Part shown: one piece after another, positions 23,322 to 33,805 of the stretch | Position numbering within the stretch: position 1 is the first letter of the stretch | How the letters are laid out: each line of letters starts with the position of its first letter | Assembly: GCA_028641055.1 (NCBI GenBank) | Contig: CM054057.1 | Span: forward strand, 332,412,482-332,476,481 | Origin: Alopecurus myosuroides | Taxonomy: Eukaryota > Streptophyta > Magnoliopsida > Poales > Poaceae | Length of the DNA stretch: 64,000 nucleotides | Reading direction: 5' to 3' | The notes under the pieces: model-generated | What the model saw: the letters and a program-made list of their open reading frames with translations, nothing else | The model's database searches: none | Told to the model about the DNA's origin: nothing | Position numbers and translations under genes: made by a program

Positions 23322-24840
23322 TGATACGTCTCCAATGTATCTATAATTTCTGATGCTCCATGATCATGTTATGTCAATTGCTACTTGTTTTCTTTCTTAT
23401 TTATAGCATTTTTATACATTTTCTGGGACTAACCTATTAACAAGATGCCAAGTGACAGTTCCCTGTTTTCTGCTGTTTTTGGTTTCAGAAAAGTTGTTCT
23501 GAAAACATTCTCGGAATTGGACCCCACAAAGCTCGAAGTGCCTATTTTCCCCAGAAGCATCCAGAACACCGAAGGAGAGTCGAAGACGGGCACCAGGGGG
23601 GCCACACCGACTTTGCCCTTTCGCCTATTTGATCCCCCCGATGGAAAACCCTAGGCACCTGATAAAAAATCCCCGAAAAGTTCGGCAGCCTCCGTCACCG
23701 TCAACCCTAGATCAGGGGGGTTCTGAAGCTGTTTTCGGCACCCTGCCAGAGAGGAAATCATCACCGGAGGCTTTTACATCACCATGCCTGCCTCCGGAGT
23801 GATGCGTGAGTAGTTCATCCCTGGACTACGGGTTCGTAGCTGTAGCTAGATGGTTGTCTTTTCCTCATATGCCTCCATGTTTAGATCTCGTGAGCTGCCT
23901 ATCATGATCGAGATTGATCTTATGTAATTCTATATGTTGTGTTTGCTGGGATCCGATGAATATTGAACTTATACCAAGTTGATTATAGTCTTTATTTGCT
24001 TATGCTATTTGTGATCTTGCATGCTTTCCGTTGCTAGTGGTTGCTCTGGCCAAGTAGTTGCTAGTGACTCCAAGAGGGAGTATTTATGCTTGATATATAG
24101 TGGGTTCATGCCTCCTCATCGCCTTGCTCGAGTGACAGAAACGTGAAGGGGGAGGATGTGATGTTGCCATTAGGGAGAAAACAACGGTGAGAGTGCTCGC
24201 GTGCATAATCATTGCTTACATTACACACTTTGTTTAATGCAGTTATCTGTTGCTTGCAACTTAATACCTAAAGGGGTTCAGATGATAACCTGATGGTGGA
24301 TTATTAGTCATAGATGCAGATGGATTTCGGTCTATGTATATTTTTGTAATGCCCGCACTAAATATCATAGTAATCATCATGTCATATATGTGCACTACGG
24401 TGCAACCTCAATTTGTCAGTTGCCCAGCTGTAATTTATTCACCCATCATGCTATCTTTTATGGAGAGACACCACTAGTGAACCTATGAACACCGATCCAT
24501 TTTCCACACTGTTAAACAAACCACAACAATTTCCTGCTTTCTTTACTTACTGCAAGCATACATCATTTTCCACACTATACATCTAATCTTTGTTTTCAGC
24601 AAGACCGGTGAGATTGATAACCTCACTGTACCGTTGGGACAAAGTATTTTGGTTGTGTTGTGTGCAAGTTCCATGTTGTTGCTGACACCGGTGAAGCGCC
24701 AGCACCACCGTCAGTGGCATCAACCTTCCTGATATCCTCTTCCTCCTACTAGATTTATAACCTCGGTTCTTAACTGAGGGAAATTCTTGCCGCTTGCTCA
24801 TCACACCCTCCTCTTGGGGTTTCCAACACAAAAGTAGTCA
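23322..24840 (+). repeat. LTR of element D
   Basis: 1,519 bp, TGATAC...GTAGTCA. Placed by its terminal dinucleotides and by the primer site nine bases beyond it. Confidence 0.75.
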
Positions 24841-24849
24841 AAGAATTTC

Positions 24850-24867
24850 TGGCGCTGTTGCCGGGGA
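24850..24867 (+). promoter_or_regulatory. Primer-binding site of D
   Basis: TGGCGCTGTTGCCGGGGA: one mismatch to the site used by B and C. Confidence 0.75.
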
Positions 24868-25494
24868 CTTAATCATCATCAAGAAGTCTCCCCGTCAAGG
24901 CACCATCAACGTTTGCATCACTCCCTTGGTTCGGCTTCTTGATGCCGGAACATACCCCTTTCCGGATATCTCCGACAATCTTCTCCACCCAACTCCCTAC
25001 CCCTCCTCTATGCCGCCTCCTTCCAGAATGCCCGTGGGGACGAATTGCCGCCTCCGGATCCGTCGAGCCAACGGCCTATCTTCTTCTCCACCGCCGGGGA
25101 ACCTTCTCCGCGCCCCGTGGAGTTCCTCCAATGGATAATCAATGTTTAAATCTATGCCTTTTCTCTAGGTTTGACCTAGACGCAATGTGGACTAGAAACC
25201 TCGTTTTTCCTTGGATGAATCATTCCTGCTAGTATTGCTTAGTCCAATAGATACTTGTTGCATGTTGCTATGTCAATACTTCTGCCTAGATCTAGATTCT
25301 TTGGGTCAGGCCATGGTGGTCCGAAGACTCCGGCCCATAAGGCCGGAGACTCCAGCCAAGGCCAAATACTCCGGTCCCTGGCCCCGGAGACTCCGGTCTA
25401 GATGGTCATTTTGACAGACAGACTGCTCCCCGTGTCTATTTTCTTCATTTTTGAAATATCTGCTTACCCCCATTCTTTCCTTCTACTATATCAT

Positions 25495-26047
25495 TAGAGG
25501 GATCATAGTGTTCAAGTCCATTGTGTATAAACCCAACAGACCTCCTCGCACTCTCAAAAGGAAGGGAGATAGGCTCAAATATGATGAAGAACATGACTGC
25601 TATGTTCTAGAGTTAGTCTAGAGGCAAAAGGAGAAGGATGAGAAGCGGATTGGTGCTGAGCAAGAAAGGTTTGTCCAAGCCCAAAATGAGAGGGCTGCCA
25701 TGTTTGACAGCTTGGAAACCTTCCAAGGGCTATCAAAGGATGACTTCTGTGAGATGAGGAAGATGCGTCTGTATGATCTGCCAAGCAACTCAGAGGACCT
25801 CAACTATCACAGGCATGAGATGGAGCTCATTCAGGTGGAGATCTATGACAGGTTGAGCAAGCGCAAGCAAGTCTGTCCGCAATAGCCTATCGATCTTGAG
25901 TACTTGGGGCACAAGGAGTACTTTGCTGAGGCACTTTGGTGGCCAAGAAGCTTGGCCTAGATAAGCTTATGGTCACACGGCAAAACTATGCTATTCCCAT
26001 GGTTCACCAGTTCTTTGACATTTTTGCCTTTGACGAGGATGACTTGC
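25495..26047 (+). pseudogene. ORF X, part 1: uncharacterised retrotransposon protein
   Basis: The frame begins VFKSIVYKPNRPPRTLKRKG at 25516, with ATA directly before it where a start ATG may once have been. It continues with KGDRLKYDEEHDCYVLELV, then a TAG, then a charged helix-rich stretch (ERAAMFDSLETFQGLSKDDF, EMRKMRLYDLPSNSE). Later come DLEYLGHKEYFAEALWW and, in another frame, FDIFAFDEDDL. C2 is inserted after 26047 and the text continues at 35179. I recall similar proteins as unnamed retrotransposon ORFs in wheat; no enzyme motif is visible. A downstream extra (env-like) ORF of A, or the ORF of D, are both possible. Confidence 0.55.
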
Positions 26048-27396
26048 TAATGGCTCCCAAGTACAGGAGATCAATCGTAGTCTTCGATGGGAAGTATTAC
26101 CCAAATTTGTAGTTCGACTCAGTGGGAACAAAAGAATACCGGTGAGACTTTAGCAATTGGGACGTCACTCCCAACCACACCTGTGTATCAACAAACTTGC
26201 AGCAAGAGTGGTGAGTGTAATAATGCAGTGAAAGTAAACAAACAGAAAGTAAATGGAGAGCAAGTGTTTTCCCAGTTTTCACCGGAAAAGAGTGAAAGTA
26301 AACCAGAGACTAAAACGCAGGCATGAGGTGACAGCGGGGTGTTGCACGGATAAGATTGATCATGTAATAATGTTTTGCTAGCAGCGGGGCCTTTCTCTAT
26401 CTCAGCTTTATGTAGGTGTGTGTTTCGTAAATTATTGTGCGTACTAACCAAGAGAATTTGCACAAAGCCTATTGTCCTACCTGCCCATTTCACCGGGGCC
26501 AATTTGGAACTACAGGTAATTAAGGTCTACCCTTTCTAATAGCCCGAACCAACGCATTAACACTCCATGAACACACATAATCCTCAAACTAGAACATATC
26601 CCCCTTGTTTTCCCTAGCTGTCACTTTAGGGTTCGCAGGTTCAACATAATAGCAGGTAATACACATTGCAGATAGATACCAAACTCAAATATATGATGTA
26701 GCAATGTAAGTTCAGTACTGAAATCATGCCACTTGGGCCCTAGTAACAAGCATTAAGCCTAGCAATAGTGCATCAACACAAGACATAAGAATTCTCAAGA
26801 CAAACCCCTAGATCCCGCATACCGGGTAGCAATTACATGATCAATCTCATCCAAAACCCCTCACACCTCACATGCCTACAACTACTCACACATGGAGCGG
26901 GTGATGGAGCTCATGGTTGATGGAGATGATGGTGACGAAGCCCCTCGAATTCCACCTCCAGGGGTGAAATCCCGGATCAATCTGACTTCGAAATCGAAGA
27001 TCGTGGTGGCGGCGACGCTCCGTTTCGCGAACAGCCCTCTCCTTCGAAACCCGTCAGTTTCTCATATATATGGAGGGGTACGTCGAAGACCTAGCCGGAG
27101 TGGGCCATCTGGGCCCAAAAGGGGTGACCCCACGCGGCCAAGGAATCTGGCCGCGTGTGGGGCCCCCTTTTGGCCCTCGGGTGGCCCCCCGGCCCCATCT
27201 GGTTCTCATTCCCCTTCTTTTCCATAAAAAGTTACGTGGTTTTCGTCCCCTGTGAAAAGTCATGCGAAAATAGACGGAAAGAAGACTTTTGCTAAAAACA
27301 ACGTCAGATTCTGCAGATTTATTCAATTATGGGGGGACTCCGGAGAGAAATACGATGCAAAGTGCTTGGGAAAGTAGATGCATTTTGGGTGCATCA
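26048..27396 (-). repeat. 3' LTR of C2
   Basis: 1,349 bp. The last dinucleotide on the element strand is TA rather than CA (plus strand begins TAATGG instead of TGATGG), a transition. Relative to the 5' LTR it lacks about 15 bp of a GGTGATGAT repeat near 26930. Confidence 0.88.
27111..27176 (-). repeat. Conserved palindrome, copy 5 (C2 3' LTR)
   Basis: Core 27131-27157, perfect 9-bp inner stem, with outer arms GGGCCCAAAAGGGG and CCCCCTTTTGGCCC. Confidence 0.88.
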
Positions 27397-28993
27397 ACTC
27401 CCCCAAGCTTAGCTCGTTGTTTGTCCTCGAACAACTCAAACGCAGTGCAGAAGCGATAAAAACTTTGGCAAGAACTTTGCATTGCATATGCATCATCAAT
27501 TAATACTAGCAAATACTCAAGACATGATTCCTGTAACAAGTAGCAAAATACTAGCAAGTGTGCATCTACTCAGTGTTGAAGCATATATACTTGTTGCAAT
27601 AGAAATAACATGAAGTGTTAATACTTGAATGAGTTTGCTCAATTGTAGACATAAACAAAGGCTTGTGCATCGCTGATGATTGAATCATATCAAGATTTTT
27701 GAGATCTCTGATTCTTTCATATGTTGACAAGTAAAATCATTGTGCTTACTACCTTGCTCTCAGTTTTGCTAAAGCATTTATTTTTCATTTTGATTCTTAT
27801 GCTTGACAAACTACAAGTTGAAAGCCTCATTCCCCTTAAAAGCGAAGTCCCGCACCATGATTACTCAACTCTAGATTCCTAATAAGCCTTGTACAATCAT
27901 TTTAAGTATTAATGACATCATAGAGAGCAGAAATTGGGGTACCTCTTGCCCCATGACATGGAAACCAGCCCATGTAAAAATGGCAAGACAAACAAATGGA
28001 ATGGACTCATTATCCTTTTTTATTTCATTCACTATATGCATAGCTTCTTATTTTATTATAGGATATGTTGCGGAGTCCATTCTAGCTATAAGTAAATTTC
28101 CACCATGATATCGCATGGCTTGGGTTAGCGGCCCAATGCGTCTCTCTAATCATATATACTTACTCATCAAGACTTACTATTCCTCTACCTCATTTCGGCA
28201 TGACAGGCATCCACAGTTAAAAGAACATGATATCAACTTGAATATAGAATTCTTAGTGCAGCGTTGAAAGTTTTCCATGTGATACACATTTAGACTAACC
28301 CCCAACCATAAGTTCGTCAAGCATAAGACTCCACTTTTATCATTCATGAAATTTTCTCTTTTAATTCTTTCCTTGGTTGGCAAGTTCAGTAAGCACAATG
28401 GGATGCGTAAAACTTTGCTTAAGGCTACAATTATTCAATCCATCAGCCAAGTAATGACACTAAACAATATTTCAGTTGCATCAGAATATATTCTACTAAA
28501 CCACAGAGAAGATAAACAATGGCTATTATGTCACTAAGTGTTAAGGGAATCATAAGGTGTGCACTTGCTGTTATTAAAAATCATACATAAGCATGGCAAA
28601 GGTGTCATACCTTTCATCCCTTCAAGCACATTATCATATCATTGTTGTTCTCCTCTCCCCACTTGAACTGCTCAATAAAAACTCAAATCTTGCTATAAAA
28701 AGTTACTGCATTGAGCAATTTGTTTACCTACCTAAACACCTCAAAAGTTTCTCATGTTTTACAGAGGTGAAGGCCATAAAAAGTTGCAGTAGTGATTAAA
28801 TTTTCAGCTCAAACAAAGTCACAAGTAAAGATTAAAGCATATAACAGTGAACATATTTCAGCAATTCCTGCAGCTCCGTATTTATACTAAACTCAAGAAA
28901 ACAAAAATCTTTTTGTGGTTTTTGATTTTTAGAAACATAATGTAAATAACCAGAAGTAAACTAGCTAACAATTTTTTTTTGTGTTTTTCAGAT
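27397..28993 (-). other. C2 non-coding 3' region and purine tract
   Basis: On the minus strand it ends in AAGCTTGGGGGAGT (27397-27410), the plus-strand primer. No credible coding frame. Blocks at about 27880-28200 match B 10960-11320 in the same element orientation, including TTGGGCCGCTAACCCAAGCC-type and CATGTCATGGGGCAAGAGG sequence. Non-coding conservation across diverged families is notable. Confidence 0.6.
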
Positions 28994-29461
28994 TTAAAGA
29001 ACATAAAACAACAAATAACATGCAAGTGATATAACACAACGAATGAGGAGGGAGAGAAATACTCCCCCAAGCTTGTGATCAAGATAGTATCCTGGGTGGT
29101 AATCATGTCCACCACTCAACGAACCTCCCTGGAAGAAGGATGGATCTTGCCATGCCTGTGCTCCAAGGTGTGGTTCAGGGAAGCCCCAGGGATATGCCAT
29201 AGGCGCCTGGTATTGGGGCTCCTCCTGTTGTTGCTCTTCTTGTTGTGGCTGTTCTTGCACAATCCACTTTGTCTCCCTGTCAAACAAGTCAGCACAAGGG
29301 GGCCTAACAGACACAATGTGCCCATTAGAATCCTTATAGCAATATGAAAAATATTCTTTCTCAGCCCTGCTCATATCCATGCGAAAAAGTAAACCAAAAT
29401 CCAGCAGTCGAGACTCATTTACCATGGTACCCAAGTTATCATTAAAACCTCGTTCTGCCAT
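28994..29461 (-). CDS. C2 ORF3: Gln/Pro-rich protein of unknown function
   Basis: 155 residues starting MAERGFNDNLGTMVNESRLL, immediately after ORF2 (6 bases apart). Residues ~75-125 are rich in Q, E, P, Y and G (QEQPQQEEQQQEEPQYQAP), followed by a hydrophobic C-terminus (LLIRCVISLACYLLFYVL) that may be read-through into non-coding sequence. The adjacency and shared strand suggest that it was once fused to ORF2 across the TAA between them. No domain recognised. Confidence 0.45.
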   Translation of the reverse strand: MAERGFNDNLGTMVNESRLLDFGLLFRMDMSRAEKEYFSYCYKDSNGHIVSVRPPCADLFDRETKWIVQEQPQQEEQQQEEPQYQAPMAYPWGFPEPHLGAQAWQDPSFFQGGSLSGGHDYHPGYYLDHKLGGVFLSLLIRCVISLACYLLFYVL

Positions 29462-29467
29462 AATGTA

Positions 29468-30280
29468 TTAATGGATTAAAGTGGCAATGGCACCAATATA
29501 TAAAGGAGTTATATCCGTGCCATTCCTACTCACAGCTAAATGCAAAGTTCTAGCAAGTATGGTTCCCAGGTTATATATAGGTGTTGTATTTTCCATTGCA
29601 AATTTTAATAAATAGATCAAAGGACCAGTGCAAGCAGAAGTGTTATCCCTAGCAAGGAATCCTCTAGCAAGAAACAATGCAAAATATCTAAGGCCCGGGT
29701 GTTGGATGCATGTGAGCTTGCCTCTATTCATTCTTTCAGGAATATTTTTAGCAATGCTACGCCAGAATGTGACAAGTTCTTCTCTAGAATCAGCATATGT
29801 TTCATCCCATAACCCCGTAGTTGGTACACGTATAGCCTTACAGAATTCCTCTAATGACATGACTAAACGCTGCCCCCTCATTGTAAATTTAATGACAAAA
29901 GTAGCTGGAGGAGGGTTCTTAGACTTACTTTTTCGGTGCACCACCGGTCCCTCAAACCTGAATGTAGAGAGGAATTCCCTCGAGAGTTCCACATATGTGT
30001 TGCGTGGATGGCGTGAGAACTCAAGCAGCCCCGTAGTTGCAGCAAAGGCTTGGAAATCTTCAGCAATCCCCCAATGTTCAAGAACTTCGGGGTCTTGCCA
30101 TCTTGTGGTATGGACACACAGATTTTCACCTGCAAAAACCAATTCATCCTCCCATAACTGATTATCATCATGACTGTTGGACACCCTTGATTCTCTTCTC
30201 CTTGTCCTTGAGGACATCCCAAGCAATGCCTTTCCCTTGTTCAGCATGTTACCTTGCTGTACCAAAATAAAATTCAACAA
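29468..30280 (-). CDS. C2 ORF2: Athila ORF1-like / plant transposon protein domain
   Basis: 270 residues, MLNFILVQQGNMLNKGK... to the stop at 29468. It contains TFVIKFTMRGQRLVMSLEEF, then GLWDETYADSREELVTFWRS, then an ARGFLARDNTSACTGPLIYL region. This is the pattern I associate with the 'putative plant transposon protein' domain of Athila-type ORF1 proteins (from memory). It contains no reverse-transcriptase, protease or integrase motif. It occupies the position where an autonomous Gypsy element carries pol. Role unknown; particle or RNA binding is only a guess. Confidence 0.6.
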   Translation of the reverse strand: MLNFILVQQGNMLNKGKALLGMSSRTRRRESRVSNSHDDNQLWEDELVFAGENLCVHTTRWQDPEVLEHWGIAEDFQAFAATTGLLEFSRHPRNTYVELSREFLSTFRFEGPVVHRKSKSKNPPPATFVIKFTMRGQRLVMSLEEFCKAIRVPTTGLWDETYADSREELVTFWRSIAKNIPERMNRGKLTCIQHPGLRYFALFLARGFLARDNTSACTGPLIYLLKFAMENTTPIYNLGTILARTLHLAVSRNGTDITPLYIGAIATLIH

Positions 30281-31031
30281 AAATTAAATTGTATCACTCT
30301 AAAACATTGCTAAGGCATCCATAAGTAGTCCTCTAATCAATATCATTCATCCATATCAACTAGTAAACTTAAATTCATGGAGTTCTTAGACATAATAGGT
30401 GACACCTAGTGCAGCAAAATACTTCATACACAAAGCATGGGAGCAAAAAGTAATTGGATGAGTGAAGGAGTTACATACCAAGGAGTGATTCCATCAAACA
30501 GATTTGAAAAATCTGCCTCAAATGTGGAGATCAAGGATTGACGGAGAAAAGAGCACGAGAAAAATGGAGGAGATGAACCGGGGTTGGTTTTCGGTCGAAA
30601 GGGATAAGATGAGCATTGGATGGGCCCCAGCATCCACTTGTGGCAAAAAATGGGGTATCCCACGCGGCCAAGGAATCTGGCCGCGTGGAGGTACCTATTT
30701 TGGCCCCTGGTGGCCTGCTGGTGCTCCCCCACTGGCTGCTGGTCCCTTCGGGCAAAAAACTGACCCCCTAATTTTTCTGGAATTTTACGTGAAACTTTTC
30801 TACAGAGAATTTCTAAAACTTCATATTCTGTGATATCTGATTCTAATTTTTTGAATACTATGTCTATGTCTCACAATTTTAAAGCAAATAACATAAAAAA
30901 ATGCAATTTAAATGTTTGTGAATCATGCCTTTATCATTTCCACATTAGTAATAAGGTTGATCAGGTCTCATGAGCAACATGTAAAGAATAAAGCTCATGA
31001 TTCTTATTATTACTTATTATAAAACAATAAA
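30281..31031 (-). other. C2 spacer between gag-protease and ORF2
   Basis: About 750 bp without a gene. It holds palindrome copy 6 and an AT-rich stretch. The same spacer is present in C1 (13694-14446). Confidence 0.6.
30642..30705 (-). repeat. Conserved palindrome, copy 6 (C2 internal)
   Basis: Core 30661-30687 with a perfect 9-bp inner stem. Outer arms are AAAAAATGGGGTA and TACCTATTTTGG, diverged from the LTR copies while the core is unchanged. Confidence 0.85.
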
Positions 31032-33713
31032 TCAAGTTACCTCATATTTGATTGGAATGGTCCCAATCATCAATATTTCATACCTTGGTGCTGGAGGTGG
31101 TATAGGTATTTCAATGCTACCAATCTTAATGGAATTTATTTGTATAGCATTCACACTTGTGCTCATACTTGTAACATGTTTCTTCTTGGGAAAATAAATA
31201 GTGTGCTCTTTGCCTTTAACATTAAATGTCACTTTGCTCTCAGTGCAATTTATCACAACTCCTGCAGTATTCAAAAAAGGTCTACCAAGAATAATAGATA
31301 GATTATCGTCTTCATGCATTTCTAATATAACAAAATCAGTAGGTATCAACTCATTAGCAATAGAGATGGGAACATCCTCACATATTCCTATAGGTACAGC
31401 AGTTGTTTTATCGGCCATTTGTAAAGATATTTCTGTTGGAACTAGTTTGTTCAAATTAAGCTTCTTATATAGTGAGAAAGGCATAACACTAACACCAGCT
31501 CCTAAATCACATAATGCATATTTCACATAGGCTTCTTTAATTTTGCAAGGAATAGTAGGAATACCAGGATCTCCACGTTTTTCAGGCAATTTTCCTTTAA
31601 ATGAATAATCAGCAAGCATAGCAGTAATAGCATCAGTAGGTATCTTTCTTTTATTAGTGACAATATCTTTCATGTATTTTGAATATGGAGGATTCTTAAT
31701 AGCATCAATAAGTGAAATCTCTAATTTCATATTCTTAATCATATCATAAAATTGCCCATACCTCTCTTCATCTTTTGTTTTTGATACCTCTTGGGGATAT
31801 GGAATGGGTCTTTGTACCCATGGATCCCTTTATTTACCTTTATCTTTATCTTTATTTGGTTTCTTCTTCTTCTTGGTCTTCTCAATAGGAGGCTGAGGAT
31901 CCTCCTTACCAGCAGCTTCTTCATTACTATCATCATGTTGTTCAATATCAGGTGGAGATGATTCTTCTTCTTCATTATTATCATCCTCAGTTTCAACATC
32001 AGAAATAGAAATATCCTTGTCTGGCTCATTGGAGTCATCATCATGCTCATTTTCATTGGGAGATTTTCTTGCAAAAGATTTATCTTTAAGAGCAACTTGC
32101 TCTTTTCTTTTAGGATGATCATCAGGATAATCAGGATCCTGGGTGCTTGCACCTCCCCTTGTATTAACTCCACATAATTGTTTTTGTTTATTCAGATTTT
32201 CATACAATTGATTTTGTAAAGAAATCATTTTCTCAACTTGATTGTTCATCATTTCACAATGTTTAACAATTCTTTTAACTTCCCCTACACTAGCATTTAA
32301 ATTTTCACGGAGGAAATTAATTTTATGATGGTTTTCCATGATAGTCACTCTAATTTTACGCTCCTTAGGATTATCATGATAAGCAAAATTGTTAACATAA
32401 GAGACATCAACGGGAGGTGTTACCTCCTCATTACCTTCCATAGGGAGTATAGAGTTCACTTGAATTGGAAAGCATGGTTCATCAGTAGGAAGTTTAATAC
32501 CCATTTCAGATAATTCCTTGAGATGAGAGGTTTTAATTCCCTTCTCTTTAATATCCTTGGAAGCTTCAGCCATTATTTCTTGGTTCAATTCGAGTATACC
32601 TCCTTTCTTCTCTGGGAGTGTCTCATTTTTATCTATCTCCTCAATGTTCCAATCAGCTTCATTCTCGAGAATAGACTCCAGTAATTCAATTGCTTCATCA
32701 ACACTTCTGTCCCTAAAGATATTCCCTGCAATACTATCAAGGTAGTCTCTTGTTTCCCCCATTAGTCCATTATAGAATATATCAGGCAATTCATGAGGTT
32801 TAAAACCATGACCAGGACATTTCTTACACATTTTACTAAATCTCCCCCAAGCTTTGGGTAGACTCTCTTTCTTATCTTGTTTAAAATTGCCAATTTCAAC
32901 AGTCAATGCATGTATCCTTTCAGCAGGAAAATATTTATTGAAAAACAATTGCAAGCATTCTTCCTTACTAGTAATACATGCAGGTCCTAAACGATTATAC
33001 CAAACTCTAGCATCTTCACCCAAAGAAAAAGGAAACAATTTTAAGAATAAATAATGTTGACGGATTCCATCATTTCCAAATGTAGTAGATAAAGCATGCA
33101 ATTCGGCAATATGATCAAGAGGAGACTCCTCATCCTTTCCACAGAATCTAGACTTCTCAACTATCTCAATTATCTCAGGATTAACATTGAATTCATAATG
33201 TTTATCTCTAATTATAATAGCTGGGCCACACAAATTCCTAGTGGCAGCAAAACAGTTTCCAAGAGATGCATCATCATAAATAGAGAGTTTATCAAGTTTT
33301 GTATAATCAGGTGATATAAAGGCCTCAATAAATGCTTCTTCTTCTTCTTCTTCAGAAGAGGCCCCATATTCATACTCTCTACGAGTCTCATTTCTTTCTA
33401 GCTCAAGTTCTACATTTTCATCTACAGAAGATTCAGGAATTTCAGTTGTTTCAGGTGTTTCATTTGCCTCAGGTGTTTCAATAGTTTCAGGAATTTCAGA
33501 AGCTAGTTCTTTGTCTACATTATTAAGTCTTTGATCATTAGATGTACTAGTAGACATTTTTGACAATGATGATTTACCAGCTATTCCTTTCTTTTTCTTA
33601 GCAGCCACAGTAGAAACAATATTAGGTGAAAATTTTGGTCTACTAGGCAAATTATTACCAGAACGAGTAGTCGAAGGCATTACCTCCTTCGAAGTGTCCT
33701 TTCCCTTTCCCAT
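31032..33713 (-). pseudogene. C2 gag-protease polyprotein with one in-frame stop
   Basis: The start is MGKGKDTSKEVMPSTTRSG at 33713. It is open to TAA at 31830-31832, where C1 has GAA (Glu), then continues in the same frame to 31032: about 894 codons in all. Order: basic N-terminus, Thr/Glu-rich segment (ETIETPEANETPETTEIPE), acidic run (SSEEEEEEAFIEAFISPDY), gag domain (FLKLFPFSLGEDARVWYNRL), coiled-coil-like middle, acidic and lysine-rich linker, then protease (CDLGAGVSVMPFSLYKKL, later IILGRPFLNTAGVVINC). The protease loop is intact here, unlike C1. The single stop separates gag from protease, so gag alone could still be made. Confidence 0.82.
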
Positions 33714-33805
33714 TGTAGGAAACAACAAAGTGCAGCAAGTAGACAATAACAAGTGGTATTACCATTAAAGCTAGGCTCCCCGGCAACGGCGCCAGAAAAC
33801 AGTCT

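Larger units (their letters stand above)
23322..25140 (+). mobile_element. Element D: 5' LTR and leader of a Gypsy element
   Basis: The LTR begins TGATACGTCTCC, the start of a very abundant Triticeae LTR group, and is followed by a tRNA-Asp-type primer site and roughly 270 bp of leader. No gag or pol and no 3' LTR is attached. The right limit is uncertain because ORF X might belong to D rather than to A. Confidence 0.6.
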
